From: Allofrancisella frigidaquae
GTDB lineage: Bacteria; Pseudomonadota; Gammaproteobacteria; Francisellales; Francisellaceae
DNA: 64,000 nt
Direction of reading: 5' to 3'
Assembly (NCBI RefSeq): GCF_012222825.1
Contig: NZ_CP038017.1
Location: forward strand, 558,001-622,000
The notes below the pieces were generated by a model. The model was not told where the DNA came from, searched no databases, and was given only the letters and a program-made list of their open reading frames with translations. The stretch's first letter is position 1. The number at the start of each line of letters is the position of its first letter. The position numbers and the translations under genes were made by a program. Below are positions 18,811 through 29,179 of the stretch, in pieces.

Positions 18811-20658
18811 TTAAATGATAACTATCTGTTTTCTTTTTATAATAAGCTCTTGTACAGGTGACTTACTTTTTGTATCTATTTTCTTAACGAAATCAAGATA
18901 TTTAGAACTAACTGGTTCGACACAATTAACAAACTTATCAGGTCCAGCTTGGATGTCATCTTTACTAAAGCAACTATAAAGTGCGTGGATCAAAGGTATG
19001 TACTTTAAATTTCCATCATATTGCCAGTCAAATTTGAAATTTTTTAACACATAAAGTAGTGACAAGTTTACCAAGGTAAATAGAGAATAAGGTTCAGATT
19101 TTATAGCACGGAATATATGTTTTTCATTACCTATGTTATTGTCTTTAAAGCAAGAGACTAAATAACTATCTACTGCTTCTAAATCGACCGCTTGGGCAAT
19201 ACATCGCTTTAACTCAGCCGCTCTTCTTAGACCAGTATCACCATGATGTCCTAATTTAAATTTTTTTGCATCCTCCCTACGTTCTACCGTTTTTTTATTT
19301 CTATTGCGCATTTCCCATAAAGCTTTATACCTCATTATTCCTTCAATAATTGAATCTATTAACTTACTACTTATTACATCATAATCTATGTTAATAATAA
19401 TTTGTTGCGGTTGAATTACAGTTTGCTTAAAAATATTAGCTTCAGATAACAAAAATGGTCGATTAAGCTGAAGAAGTTTGGACGAAGGGACCGTTGTGTA
19501 AGTATATTTAAACTTTACACCATCTAGCATAGGTTCGCTATTTCCAGACAGAAGAGGTTCATTATTTATGAGTTTATATTGTTGTATGATTGGCGAAGTA
19601 ATCTCGTTAATAACTGAAAGCAATATATATGTGTTTCCTATGAGACCTTGTTCATTAATTTCTTTCTTGTAAACATCTGCTACCTGGTGTTGGTAATCAC
19701 AGGGCTTTTGAACTAGAGCTGCCATTTCAATAGGTATCACCTTATAATTACCAAAGCTAGAAACCTCGTTGTTATCTAACTGATATAATGTCCTCACCCA
19801 TACAACTTTAGCATCTACTTTTAATCGTTTATGATTTTTAGTGTAGTAGTGTGGTCGTGAATTAATTGTTGAGGCAATTTCATAGCAATACATTTTTTCA
19901 TTATACTCAAATTGATAAGTGTCTATGTCTATGTCATCATCAAGGGCATCGTGATGCGATCGCCTATGATCTACATGAACCGCTCTTAGTGCGGCGCTAA
20001 ACAAATTGTAGTAATCTTTCAGGTAAACTGCTCCAAGAAGCTCTCCTCTGTAATCCGCCTGGATATATGTGTTATCAATTTGTGAAAAGTTCTCTCCATG
20101 TTGAAAGATACCCAAAAACTTAGAAGGGAATTCATTAGCATCCTTCATAGGGTGTGATAATTTTACTTCGGAAGAGTAATACTGAGCCACCTTTGCCTGG
20201 TTCACTAGTTTGTCTTCATCTTGAGCCACTAAATATTTGAATAAATCAGAATTATCATGTTCGTATTTAGCTATCAGTCGATATAAGCCGGACGATGGCT
20301 CAATCTTCTTTTCTCTTTCAGCAATTCTAAAGATGTTATCAAATTTTTCATCTAGTTCTGAAATCACCATACATTCGAATACATACCCTGCCCCTCTATA
20401 ATTTTCATTATATTCGTCACCTTTCTGCATACCACCCATAGGTCTAAAACCGGTAAAAGCTCGCCAACAACTTTCTGATTTAGATTTATACCAGATTCTA
20501 GGTTGCCCATTGCCGCGACCCAAAATAAATTTATAGCCGTCATTTTGTATTAACATGCATTGTATATCAAATGTGCATGCTCCTATCTTGATTTGTTCTA
20601 GGGTTGGTAGTTTGTTTTCCCACCAGTCAGTTATATAAATCATATCTACCATATCCAT
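18811..20658 (-). CDS. 615-aa orphan protein between direct repeats
   Basis: No family recognised. It is soluble, with no signal peptide or membrane segment. Visible features are a conserved-looking N-terminal block with Gly and aromatic residues (WYKSKSESCWRAFTGFRP, then GGMQKGDEY and RGAGYVFECMV, about 55-105), a His/Asp-rich stretch (VDHRRSHHDALDDDIDID, about 240), and a basic region (RNRNKKTVERREDAKKF, about 455). Codons appear less AT-biased than in neighbours, by eye. ATG at 20658 was chosen; 20652 and 20643 are alternatives. It sits alone, opposite to its neighbours, between duplicated FUSC 3' ends, so recent acquisition is likely. An effector or toxin-like role is possible but unproven. 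Confidence 0.7.
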   Translation of the reverse strand: MDMVDMIYITDWWENKLPTLEQIKIGACTFDIQCMLIQNDGYKFILGRGNGQPRIWYKSKSESCWRAFTGFRPMGGMQKGDEYNENYRGAGYVFECMVISELDEKFDNIFRIAEREKKIEPSSGLYRLIAKYEHDNSDLFKYLVAQDEDKLVNQAKVAQYYSSEVKLSHPMKDANEFPSKFLGIFQHGENFSQIDNTYIQADYRGELLGAVYLKDYYNLFSAALRAVHVDHRRSHHDALDDDIDIDTYQFEYNEKMYCYEIASTINSRPHYYTKNHKRLKVDAKVVWVRTLYQLDNNEVSSFGNYKVIPIEMAALVQKPCDYQHQVADVYKKEINEQGLIGNTYILLSVINEITSPIIQQYKLINNEPLLSGNSEPMLDGVKFKYTYTTVPSSKLLQLNRPFLLSEANIFKQTVIQPQQIIINIDYDVISSKLIDSIIEGIMRYKALWEMRNRNKKTVERREDAKKFKLGHHGDTGLRRAAELKRCIAQAVDLEAVDSYLVSCFKDNNIGNEKHIFRAIKSEPYSLFTLVNLSLLYVLKNFKFDWQYDGNLKYIPLIHALYSCFSKDDIQAGPDKFVNCVEPVSSKYLDFVKKIDTKSKSPVQELIIKRKQIVII

Positions 20659-21021
20659 TCATTTGGTTGCTATTATTAAATTGTGGTCATTATTGTTTTA
20701 TAAATTTATATGATACATTAAAAATATGATGGTTAAATTACTATTTTATACAACAGCCGATATTAAAATTTGATAGGCTCTATCAATAATCACCTATAAA
20801 TATTAGCTTTTCTAAGTCACAATTCATTATCACAAAGATCTTATCTCTTTAAGTATGGTTTGTTTTATACTTGGTAATAAAATTGATCTGATAAAACCAC
20901 GTAATTTTTCGTTAATTTTACTTTGGTATATACATCTCAGAAAAACTTTGAAAAACTAACAATTAGGTATGATAGAATTTTAATACAGAAAGATTAATTA
21001 AATTTGTATCTGAATTTTAAC
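20659..21021. other. Intergenic region holding the displaced FUSC 3' end
   Basis: No intact gene. From about 20920 the DNA reads in one frame LVYTSQKNFEKLTIRYD and on to the stop. This matches the C-terminus of the FUSC-like protein with four residues deleted further upstream. The first 250 bp hold the upstream region of the leftward 615-aa gene and no recognised motif. Confidence 0.6.
20947..21005 (+). repeat. Flanking direct repeat, right copy (remnant FUSC 3' end)
   Basis: Second copy of the 18711-18769 repeat, with five base differences. The four differences that fall within or next to the coding part leave the peptide FEKLTIRYDRILIQKD unchanged. It lies 17 bp before sbcB and is presumably the original end of the FUSC gene in the ancestral gene order. 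Confidence 0.88.
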
Positions 21022-22473
21022 ATGTATAATAATCAAACATTTCTATTTTATGACTTAGAAACCAGTGGAATTAATAACTCTTTTGACCAGATTTTGCAAT
21101 TTGCAGCTGTGAGGACCGACCTTAACTTTAATGAAGTTGAGAGATTTAACTTTTTTGTAAAATTAAACCCTGATACTACACCATCTCCAACAGCTACGAT
21201 AACACATCATATATCTATAGCTCAAGCCAATTCACAGGGCGTATCAGAATATCAGGCTGTTAGAAAAATCCATAAAATAATTAATACACCAGAAACCATT
21301 AGCATAGGTTATAATACACTTGGATTTGATGATGAGTTTTTAAGGTTCGCTTTTTTTAAGAATATGTTACCTCCCTATACTCATCAGTACAAAAATGGCT
21401 GCTTTAGGGCGGATTTGTTTCCAATAGTTGCTTGTTATCATTTATTTTTTAATGAAGCTTTAGAGTGGCCTGAAACTGTAGATAAAGAAGGTGATAAAAA
21501 AGTTTCTCTAAAACTTGAGAATTTAAATACCGTAAATAATTTGTATAGTGAGGGTCGAGCTCACGATGCTATTACAGATGTTTTAGTAACGGTTGAATTA
21601 GCAAAAAAACTCAAAAAAGCTAATCCTAAAATGTGGCAGTTTTTACTAGATAGATTTAATAAGCAAAACGATGAGCAAGTTTTGAATCAGCTTGATATTG
21701 GTGTTAGTATAAATAATACGCATTACAAGCAGGCTATAGCTATAAGTGGTGCTTTTGGCTATAGCAGTAATTTCATGTCAGCTATTTTGGATTTAGGCCA
21801 GCATAGGCACTACAAAAACCAAGAAATTTTTCTACGTTTAGATAATTATTTGTTTAGTGATTTTATAGAGGAGTTTGGTAGTTTAGAGGCTGAACATTGG
21901 AGATTAACTATTGCTAAAAAGTGGGGAGATATACCAGTTATTCTACCAGCTAAAACTCGCTTTGTTGGGAAGTTACCGCAGCAAAGGCTAGATCTTATAA
22001 AAGCAAATAAAGAGTTTATAAAGGATAATCCTGAGATTTTAGTTAGTTTTGTTGAGTATGTTTTAGAGTATAAGTATCCGGAAATAGAAAATATCGATAG
22101 TGATGCAGCTATATATCAAAGTGATTTTATGACTACTGCTGATGAGAAGGGTTGTGATAAATTTCATAGTTTAGCTGTTACACAAAAAGCACAAATGTTA
22201 GATCAGTTACCTAAAAGTTATTATGATAGAGCTGTACGAATAATTGGTAGGTTGGATTTTTCTAAGTTACCAGAGAAAGCTCAATATGAGTTTCAAAAGT
22301 ATTTAAATAAAATAGTGAGTTTAGAAAAAGAGGAACTTTTAGTAGATCATAAAGCTTGTAAAAGAGTAACTTTAGAAGAGATTTATAAAGAAATAGAACA
22401 TTTAAGAGAAACACAAGAGCTGACAGAAGAACAACATTCTTTATTATATGAGTTAGAGGAGTATCTTTTTTAA
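21022..22473 (+). CDS. sbcB: Exodeoxyribonuclease I
   Basis: Degrades single-stranded DNA 3'-5' in recombination and mismatch repair. From ATG 21022 it is 483 aa; a TTG at 21004 falls in the FUSC repeat and is unlikely. The DEDDh exonuclease motif FLFYDLETSG is at the N-terminus, with GYNTLGFDDEFLR and HDAITDV further on supplying the other acidic and His residues. The C-terminal ExoI-type extension is present (about 200-483). It abuts uvrB with no gap (TAA then ATG), so the two repair genes are likely cotranscribed. Confidence 0.95.
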   Translation: MYNNQTFLFYDLETSGINNSFDQILQFAAVRTDLNFNEVERFNFFVKLNPDTTPSPTATITHHISIAQANSQGVSEYQAVRKIHKIINTPETISIGYNTLGFDDEFLRFAFFKNMLPPYTHQYKNGCFRADLFPIVACYHLFFNEALEWPETVDKEGDKKVSLKLENLNTVNNLYSEGRAHDAITDVLVTVELAKKLKKANPKMWQFLLDRFNKQNDEQVLNQLDIGVSINNTHYKQAIAISGAFGYSSNFMSAILDLGQHRHYKNQEIFLRLDNYLFSDFIEEFGSLEAEHWRLTIAKKWGDIPVILPAKTRFVGKLPQQRLDLIKANKEFIKDNPEILVSFVEYVLEYKYPEIENIDSDAAIYQSDFMTTADEKGCDKFHSLAVTQKAQMLDQLPKSYYDRAVRIIGRLDFSKLPEKAQYEFQKYLNKIVSLEKEELLVDHKACKRVTLEEIYKEIEHLRETQELTEEQHSLLYELEEYLF

Positions 22474-24480
22474 ATGGCTAAGTTTAATTTAGTTACTAAA
22501 TATAGCCCCAGTGGAGATCAGCCCAAAGCAATTAAGTCGCTAGTTGAGGGTGTTAATAATGGTTTACAGCATCAAGTTTTACTTGGTGTAACAGGCTCTG
22601 GTAAAACTTATACTATGGCAAATGTAATTAATCAAACACAGAAACCATGTCTAATTTTAGCTCATAATAAAACTTTAGCTGCACAACTATATTCAGAGAT
22701 GAAACAATATTTTCCAGATAGTGCCGTTGAGTATTTTGTCTCATACTATGATTATTACCAACCAGAAGCATATGTTGCTGCATCAGATACATATATTGAA
22801 AAAGACTCTTCTGTAAATGAGCATATTGAACAAATGCGCTTATCCGCAACTAAAGCTATATTAGAGCGTAATGATGTAATTATAGTTGCTACTGTATCTG
22901 CAATTTATGGTTTAGGTGATCCTGAACAGTACATGCAAATGCTTTTGCACTTAAAGGTTGGTGAAACTTTGGATATAAAAAAGGCACAAACCAAATTAGT
23001 AGAAATGCAATATTCGCGTAATGATATGGACTTTAGTCGTGGTAGCTTTCGTGTGCGTGGTGAGATACTAGATATTTTTCCAGCAGATTCTGAAAAAGAC
23101 GCTATTAGGGTTGAGTTTTTTGATGATGAGATAGAAGTAATAAGTATAATAGATTCTTTAACCTCAAAAAAAATTAAACCTTTACATAGAGCAACAATAT
23201 TTCCAAGTACTCACTATGTGGCTTCAAAAGAGCGTAAAGATATAGTTATAGAAGAAATTAAAAAAGAATTAAAAGAAAGAGTTAAATATTTTGAACAAGA
23301 GAGTAAATTACTTGAAGCTCAAAGGATAGAGCAAAGAACAAAATATGATATCGAGATGATTCAAGAGCTAGGCTACTGTACTGGTATTGAAAATTATTCT
23401 AGGTTGTTATCTGGACGTGATCCAGGAGACCCACCACCAACGCTTTTGGACTATTTACCAGAAAATGCTCTTGTAATAATTGATGAGTCTCACGTGACAT
23501 TGCCACAGTTTGGGGGTATGCAAAAAGGTGATTTTTCACGTAAGTCAAACTTAGTAAATTATGGTTTTAGGCTTCCATCAGCGTTGGATAATCGCCCACT
23601 AAAATTTAATGAGTTTGAGAAACTACTTCCACAAACAATTTATGTATCAGCAACGCCAGCAACTTATGAGTTAGAGAGATCTCAAAATACAGTTGAGCAA
23701 GTGATTCGTCCAACAGGACTGTTAGATCCGGAAGTTTTTGTACGACCAGTGGCAATTCAAGTTGAAGATGCTTTATCTGAGATAAATAAGGCTGTAGCTA
23801 GTAATGAAAGAGTTTTGATAACTACATTGACTAAAAAAATGGCAGAGAATTTGACAGAGTATTTGTCAGAACATAACGTCAATGTAAGGTATTTGCATTC
23901 AGATATTGATACTGTTGAGCGAGTTCAAATCATCCATGATTTACGTCAAGGGATATTTGATGTGCTAGTAGGTATTAATCTTTTAAGAGAAGGATTAGAT
24001 ATGCCTGAAGTTGGTATATTACTTATTTTTGATGCTGATAAAGAAGGATTTCTACGTTCAGAAAAGTCTCTTATACAAACCATAGGTAGAGTTGCAAGAA
24101 ATGAAAATGGTCGAGCAATACTATATGCAGATATTGTAACTAAGTCTATGAAAAAGGCTATGGATGAAACGTTACGTAGACGTAAGCTACAAGATGAGTA
24201 TAATAAAAAGAACAACATTATCCCTAGAACGATCATAAAAAATATAGATGATATGTTAGATAGCTCTCCAGAAAGGCAGAAGCGAGAATATAAAAATAAC
24301 AGCAGGATAAGTGTTGATGATGTTGATGTTTCGGCTATACTAGGTATAACTGAGGCTAGTAAAATTATAAAAGCTTTAGAAAAACGTATGAAAGCTCATG
24401 CAAAAGAGCTTGAGTTTGAGCAGGCTACTTTAATTAGAGACAAAATACTTAAGATAAAGCAGAGATTTATAGAGTTATGA
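22474..24480 (+). CDS. uvrB: Excinuclease ABC subunit B
   Basis: The damage-verifying helicase-like subunit of nucleotide excision repair. It is 668 aa. Walker A is GVTGSGKT (about 39-46), the beta-hairpin that probes DNA is in [11 protein letters not shown], and the DEAD-type box is IDESH. The conserved RQKREYK region and the C-terminal UVR motif (about 628-668), which contacts UvrC, are all present. It starts directly after the sbcB stop codon. Confidence 0.97.
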   Translation: MAKFNLVTKYSPSGDQPKAIKSLVEGVNNGLQHQVLLGVTGSGKTYTMANVINQTQKPCLILAHNKTLAAQLYSEMKQYFPDSAVEYFVSYYDYYQPEAYVAASDTYIEKDSSVNEHIEQMRLSATKAILERNDVIIVATVSAIYGLGDPEQYMQMLLHLKVGETLDIKKAQTKLVEMQYSRNDMDFSRGSFRVRGEILDIFPADSEKDAIRVEFFDDEIEVISIIDSLTSKKIKPLHRATIFPSTHYVASKERKDIVIEEIKKELKERVKYFEQESKLLEAQRIEQRTKYDIEMIQELGYCTGIENYSRLLSGRDPGDPPPTLLDYLPENALVIIDESHVTLPQFGGMQKGDFSRKSNLVNYGFRLPSALDNRPLKFNEFEKLLPQTIYVSATPATYELERSQNTVEQVIRPTGLLDPEVFVRPVAIQVEDALSEINKAVASNERVLITTLTKKMAENLTEYLSEHNVNVRYLHSDIDTVERVQIIHDLRQGIFDVLVGINLLREGLDMPEVGILLIFDADKEGFLRSEKSLIQTIGRVARNENGRAILYADIVTKSMKKAMDETLRRRKLQDEYNKKNNIIPRTIIKNIDDMLDSSPERQKREYKNNSRISVDDVDVSAILGITEASKIIKALEKRMKAHAKELEFEQATLIRDKILKIKQRFIEL

Positions 24481-24501
24481 ATAATATATTATTGATGGAT
24501 T

Positions 24502-25299
24502 ATGGCAATAGAGAATAAATTAAAAAAGGATCGGCTTTTTTTACGCTTTACTTGGGTAAGATTTAAAAATTATTGGTTTAGAGCACGCAAAAGTTTATAT
24601 GCCTCAATTATATTGTGTGGTTTTATTGTAGGAGTTAATTTATACCTTGGCAATATAGATTTTGTAAACCAATCATTACAGATAGCAGTAACACTTGCTT
24701 TTATACTATTTATATTTTTTTTCTTAATAACAAAAGATAATAATCCTGTAGATATCATAATATCAGGTGCCAAAGGGGAATCAGTCGTATTAAATGAGTT
24801 AAAAAAACTAGATAGTAACTATGTACTTTTTAATAGAATAGTTTTACCAGATGATAAATCTACGATAGGCAATAGAGAGTTAGATTTTCTTGTTATATCT
24901 AGAAAAGCGATATATATAGTAGAGGTTAAAAATAATCGAGGTTATATTAAGGTCGAAAATATGGCAGAGAGATGGCAAGTGGAAAAAATCTCGCAAAATA
25001 ACAAAACTTATGCAAAAACTATTAAAAACCCGATTAGGCAAACTTTTGCACAAAAAAAAGTTCTACAAACCTATCTTTATAATCAAAGAATTTATATAAA
25101 AGGTATCCCTGTAGTTACTGTTGTAATATTTGCTAATCCAGAAGTGCAGTTAAGTGATAATTTTGTTGCAGAAGATGCTAATCAAGCAGTTTTATCTTTA
25201 GAAAATTTATTACCTTTTATTAACGCAAAAGAACAATATCTTGAAAAAATGCCAACTCGCTCACGTAGAAAAATTATCAAAAAGCTTGAGAAAAAATAA
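24502..25299 (+). CDS. NERD-domain membrane protein
   Basis: 265 aa. Two hydrophobic segments (about 34-52 and 60-80) precede a nuclease-related NERD domain (about 88-230). The domain has SGAKGESVVLNEL, GNRELDFLVISRKAIYIVEVKNN with the conserved Glu/Asp/Lys pattern of the restriction-endonuclease-like fold, and a final basic tail (RSRRKIIKKLEKK). NERD proteins are predicted DNA-processing or Lon-associated nucleases; the function is not established. It lies between uvrB and murI and abuts murI without a gap. Confidence 0.85.
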   Translation: MAIENKLKKDRLFLRFTWVRFKNYWFRARKSLYASIILCGFIVGVNLYLGNIDFVNQSLQIAVTLAFILFIFFFLITKDNNPVDIIISGAKGESVVLNELKKLDSNYVLFNRIVLPDDKSTIGNRELDFLVISRKAIYIVEVKNNRGYIKVENMAERWQVEKISQNNKTYAKTIKNPIRQTFAQKKVLQTYLYNQRIYIKGIPVVTVVIFANPEVQLSDNFVAEDANQAVLSLENLLPFINAKEQYLEKMPTRSRRKIIKKLEKK

Positions 25300-26100
25300 A
25301 TGATTAACAATAGACCAATAGGGGTTTTTGATTCTGGGATAGGGGGTTTAACAGTTGTTAGAAGCCTTATGGATATGCTGCCAAATGAAAATATAATCTA
25401 TTTTGGGGATATTGCAAGAATCCCTTATGGCACAAAATCTCGGGCAACTATTCAAAGATTTGCAGCTCAAACAGCTAAGTTTTTAATTGATCAAGAAGTT
25501 AAGGCTATTGTTATTGCTTGTAATACTATTTCTGCTATCGCTAAAGATACTGTGAAACAAATAGCTGGTGATATACCAGTTATAGATATAATAAGTGCAG
25601 GTGTAAGTTTAGTAGCAGACTTAAGTAATGTTGGTGTAATAGCCACACCTGCTACGATAAATAGTAACGCTTATGCGTTAGAGATTCATAAGCTTAATCC
25701 TAAGGCTGAAGTTTACTCTAAAGCCTGTGGCCTATTTGTGCCAATGATTGAGGAGGGTTTTATAAATGGTGAAATTGTAACTTTAGTAGCTAAACAGTAT
25801 CTAGAGTATTTTCATGATAAATCTCTAGAGGTTTTGATACTTGGTTGTACGCATTATCCTATTATCAAAGACAATATTGCTATTGAATTGAACCCTGTAA
25901 AACTTATAGATCCTTCGCTACAGGCTAGCAAAATGCTTGAAGATTCGTTAAAACAAAATAACTTGCTAAACCAAAAGCAATCTAAGCCAGAATATAAATT
26001 TTATGTGACTGATATACCTATAAAATTTAAAGCTATAGGTGAGATGTTTTTACAAACTCAAATGGAGCATTTAGAGATAGTTAACCTTGATGGCTATTAA
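25300..26100 (+). CDS. murI: Glutamate racemase
   Basis: Provides D-glutamate for peptidoglycan. It is 266 aa. The two catalytic cysteines are in VIACNTISA and LGCTHYPI. The N-terminal GVFDSGIGGLTVVR and the GDIARIPYGTKS loop are characteristic. D-glutamate could also matter for the poly-gamma-glutamate locus further along, though the stereochemistry of that polymer here is unknown. It starts immediately after the NERD gene's stop. Confidence 0.96.
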   Translation: MINNRPIGVFDSGIGGLTVVRSLMDMLPNENIIYFGDIARIPYGTKSRATIQRFAAQTAKFLIDQEVKAIVIACNTISAIAKDTVKQIAGDIPVIDIISAGVSLVADLSNVGVIATPATINSNAYALEIHKLNPKAEVYSKACGLFVPMIEEGFINGEIVTLVAKQYLEYFHDKSLEVLILGCTHYPIIKDNIAIELNPVKLIDPSLQASKMLEDSLKQNNLLNQKQSKPEYKFYVTDIPIKFKAIGEMFLQTQMEHLEIVNLDGY

Positions 26101-26314
26101 CAATTTTGCTAAATTTGTAGTTTCTTTTTCACTAGCTGAACAGTTGCTAAACGCAAATGTGCTTTAAAAAACAATCGTAAACATAAAAATTCGCAGCTTT
26201 TTTATTGTGTACAGGATTAATGTCTAAAACTTCACGTTTACTGTTTTTGTCTTTTTTCTATTTGTGGTAATATTTCTATTGAAGGTATGTAAGTTTTCTT
26301 TTTATGGGTAAGTA

Positions 26315-26857
26315 ATGAAAAATAATAAATTTTATCAAAATATTCGTTTAGCTATCTTTGATGTTGATGGCGTTATGACTGATGGAAAAATAATATTGTC
26401 AAATGATGGTAACGAAACAAAGTTATTTGACGTTAAAGATGGCTTAGGTTTGGTTTTGTTACAAAAAGTTGGTATAAAAATAGCAATAATTACTGGTAAG
26501 GAATCACAAATAGTTATTAACAGGTTTACAAGCTTGGGTGTTGATATAGAGGATATATTTCAAGGACAAAAAAATAAAGTTAGTGCCTACCAGGCCTTAA
26601 AGGAAAAGTATCAGCTAGATGACTGTAACGTAGCTTATATGGGTGATGATCTTCCTGATATAGTCCTTATGAAGCAAGCTGGTATTTCAGCAGCACCATC
26701 AAACTGTATAGATTTAGTTAAAAACTACTCTGATTACGTTTGTCAGAATAAGGGTGGCACTGGCGCTGTTAGAGAGTTTTGTGAATATATATTAAAGCAT
26801 CTTGGTTGCTACAATGAGGTTATTGAAAATTACATTGAAAATGGTGGCATGAAATAA
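26315..26857 (+). CDS. kdsC: 3-deoxy-D-manno-octulosonate-8-phosphate phosphatase
   Basis: HAD phosphatase that makes free Kdo for the lipopolysaccharide core. It is 180 aa, C0 type. Motif I is IFDVDGVMTDG, motif II is ITGKES, motif III is the Lys in GQKNKV, and motif IV is MGDDLPD. It heads the kdsC-lptC-lptA-lptB cluster, the arrangement found in many gamma-proteobacteria. The 214-bp gap upstream likely holds the operon promoter. Confidence 0.96.
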   Translation: MKNNKFYQNIRLAIFDVDGVMTDGKIILSNDGNETKLFDVKDGLGLVLLQKVGIKIAIITGKESQIVINRFTSLGVDIEDIFQGQKNKVSAYQALKEKYQLDDCNVAYMGDDLPDIVLMKQAGISAAPSNCIDLVKNYSDYVCQNKGGTGAVREFCEYILKHLGCYNEVIENYIENGGMK

Positions 26858-26861
26858 AAAT

Positions 26862-27515
26862 ATGAAGTTTTTTACTAAATATTCGCTGCTTGTTAATGTG
26901 TTTGCGATAGTGATTGTGGTTTTTAGTACAATATTTATTTATTCTGAAGCAGTTCAGGGCGGTAGCGATCCTAAAAAATTTTCACCTTCAAGTAGCGTTG
27001 AATTAACAGCATTTAACTTTCATTATAATAATTATAACGATGATGGTAAACTAACTACAAATTTTATTACTGAAAAACTAGAACAATATGTCAATCAAGA
27101 TATTAAAATGACCAATTTAATAGAAACTAGTTATGATGAGAAAACAGGCGATGAGACTTGGAGAGTAAAAGCGCCTAAAGGTTTTTCACAGAAAAAAGAT
27201 AATAATGAGTTGATACATTTATTTGACGGAGTTAATGCTATTTTGTTTACAAAAAATCAGCAAGCAGATTCAGGGGAAAGTTCTGCTAAACAGACACCAG
27301 ATGCAGATGGTAAATATCTACCAAATAAAATATATATAAAATCATCAGAAATGTACTATGATACAGAAACACATGATTATTATAATGATAAATTTGTCAA
27401 AGTGTATGATCCTGACACGGAAAATAATACCACAGGTATAGGAATAGTTGGAAACTCAGATACTAAGGTTATTAATTTTAAGAAAGACGTAAGGAGTTAC
27501 TATGCGTCAAGCTAG
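26862..27515 (+). CDS. lptC: LPS transport protein LptC
   Basis: Inner-membrane-anchored periplasmic component of the Lpt bridge. It is 217 aa with one N-terminal membrane helix (about 7-27) and a beta-rich periplasmic part containing DETWRVKAPKGF and KIYIKSSEMYYDTE, the beta-jellyroll pattern of LptC. It is 4 bp from kdsC and overlaps lptA by 14 bp. The assignment rests on layout and gene order as well as sequence, because LptC diverges fast. Confidence 0.88.
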   Translation: MKFFTKYSLLVNVFAIVIVVFSTIFIYSEAVQGGSDPKKFSPSSSVELTAFNFHYNNYNDDGKLTTNFITEKLEQYVNQDIKMTNLIETSYDEKTGDETWRVKAPKGFSQKKDNNELIHLFDGVNAILFTKNQQADSGESSAKQTPDADGKYLPNKIYIKSSEMYYDTETHDYYNDKFVKVYDPDTENNTTGIGIVGNSDTKVINFKKDVRSYYASS

Positions 27516-28419
27516 GATCGTACTAGTAGCTCTAGGAGTTTTAGGTATTTTCTTGTCTGGTTATAGTGATTCTTCTAGCTCAGCAGATAATGGTTTACAT
27601 TCAAGTTCTAATCAAAATATACCTTTTCAAGAAGGTAGCGTAGCAGTAGCAGATGAAAAAGAAGATACAAGTGCTGATAATATTCTCAAAGAATATGGTC
27701 CTCTTACAATATGTGCTGATAAAGCTACCTACGATAGCAATAAAGAAACTCTTACATATTATGGAGATGTTTTTGTAATCCAAATTCATAATAAGCACAT
27801 TTTATGTAAGAAGCCTAAAACTACCAAATCTACCAAAACAAATATGGTTTATTTTACTAGGAATAAATCAATTCCTTTTAAAGAATTACAACAACAATGG
27901 TTTGAGCAAGCAAAAGAGCTATGTGCAGATGAGCAGGGGTGTAATTTCATATCAGGTCAAAAACTTGTTATGGAACTAGATAAAAACCGTAAAGTTCAAA
28001 CTCTTACTATGGAATCAATGGATGGTGAATTATCTCAATTTTATACCTTCCCAACTAATTCAGATCAAGCTTACCAAAAAAGTAAAAAGCTAACCAAAGG
28101 ACCACTAAATGGGGTAGCTAGAAAGATTATTTATAACATCGTTAAAAAGAATCTTGAGCTTTTTGAAAATGCTGTAATTAACCAGAATGAAAACCACTAT
28201 AAGGGTAGAGAAATTAATTATGATATGGAGCATGATCTTGTAGCTATTCCTGGTAGTAAAGATAGACGTTCTAAAATAATCTTAGATGGTGTTCAGAGTG
28301 AAACTAAGATTGATACAGGGTTAAAACCTATTAGTGAATATAACAAGAATAAAAAAGTCAGTAGTGGTAGTATAGTTAAAACTTCTAGTTTTGACGATTC
28401 AGAAAATATTCTGTCATAA
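27502..28419 (+). CDS. lptA: LPS transport periplasmic protein LptA-like
   Basis: 305 aa, clearly longer than the roughly 185 aa of E. coli LptA. It has a secretion signal, then a low-complexity Ser/Asp stretch (about 24-60), then an OstA-like core with [19 protein letters not shown] typical of LptA. A lipobox-like LSGY occurs at the signal end where LSGC would give a lipoprotein. Coupled with lptC by a 14-bp overlap and adjacent to lptB, it most likely forms the periplasmic bridge for LPS. Confidence 0.85.
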   Translation: MRQARIVLVALGVLGIFLSGYSDSSSSADNGLHSSSNQNIPFQEGSVAVADEKEDTSADNILKEYGPLTICADKATYDSNKETLTYYGDVFVIQIHNKHILCKKPKTTKSTKTNMVYFTRNKSIPFKELQQQWFEQAKELCADEQGCNFISGQKLVMELDKNRKVQTLTMESMDGELSQFYTFPTNSDQAYQKSKKLTKGPLNGVARKIIYNIVKKNLELFENAVINQNENHYKGREINYDMEHDLVAIPGSKDRRSKIILDGVQSETKIDTGLKPISEYNKNKKVSSGSIVKTSSFDDSENILS

Positions 28420-28429
28420 GCAGAAGGAT

Positions 28430-29173
28430 ATGAGATTAGGAATGGAAAAATATACTTTAGAAGCTAAAAGATTAGGTAAAAAGTACGGCTCAAGGTGGGT
28501 TGTAAATAACGTTTCAATGAAAGTTTCAACAGGTGAAATTGTAGGTTTGTTGGGACCAAATGGTGCTGGTAAAACAACATCTTTTTATATGATAGTTGGC
28601 CTTGTATCTGCAACTCGTGGCAAAGTTCGTATGGGTAAAGAAGATGTCACTAAGATGCCTATCCATCTACGTGCAAGAAAAGGGCTTGGCTACTTACCAC
28701 AAGAGGCATCTGTTTTTAGGAAGCTTAGTGTTGAGGATAATATAGTAGCTATCCTTGAAACAAGAAAAGAGCTGACAAGAGATCAGATTAATGAAAATTT
28801 GAATTCTCTTTTGGATGAATTCAGTATTCAGCATATTCGTAAAAGCTTAGGTATGAGTCTCTCTGGAGGTGAAAGAAGACGTGTTGAGATAGCTAGAGCT
28901 TTAGCTATGGATCCGAAATTTATTCTGTTGGATGAACCATTTGCTGGTGTTGATCCTGTTTCAGTGATTGAAATTAAGGAAGTTATCAGACATCTAAAAG
29001 ATAGAGGTATAGGAGTACTTATAACGGATCATAACGTACGAGAGACATTAGATATTTGTGAACGAGCTTATATTGTAAATGCTGGGAATATGCTAGCATC
29101 AGGTACGCCAGAGGAAGTACTAGCAGATGAAACTGTAAGAAAAGTATATTTAGGAGAAGATTTTAAACTATAG
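28430..29173 (+). CDS. lptB: LPS export ABC transporter ATPase LptB
   Basis: Cytoplasmic ATPase powering LPS extraction by LptB2FGC. About 247 aa. Walker A is [13 protein letters not shown], the signature is LSGGERRR, Walker B is [14 protein letters not shown], and the H-loop is ITDHNVRE. Start candidates are ATG 28430 (used here, near AGAAGG) and ATG 28442 ([10 protein letters not shown], the usual family start). A TTG at 28391 would overlap lptA too far. It is last in the kdsC-lpt cluster. Confidence 0.95.
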   Translation: MRLGMEKYTLEAKRLGKKYGSRWVVNNVSMKVSTGEIVGLLGPNGAGKTTSFYMIVGLVSATRGKVRMGKEDVTKMPIHLRARKGLGYLPQEASVFRKLSVEDNIVAILETRKELTRDQINENLNSLLDEFSIQHIRKSLGMSLSGGERRRVEIARALAMDPKFILLDEPFAGVDPVSVIEIKEVIRHLKDRGIGVLITDHNVRETLDICERAYIVNAGNMLASGTPEEVLADETVRKVYLGEDFKL

Positions 29174-29179
29174 ATAAAA

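Noticed and set aside
26101-26314. tRNA or small RNA gene between murI and kdsC
   Set aside because: No cloverleaf or CCA end could be folded. The region looks like a promoter region.
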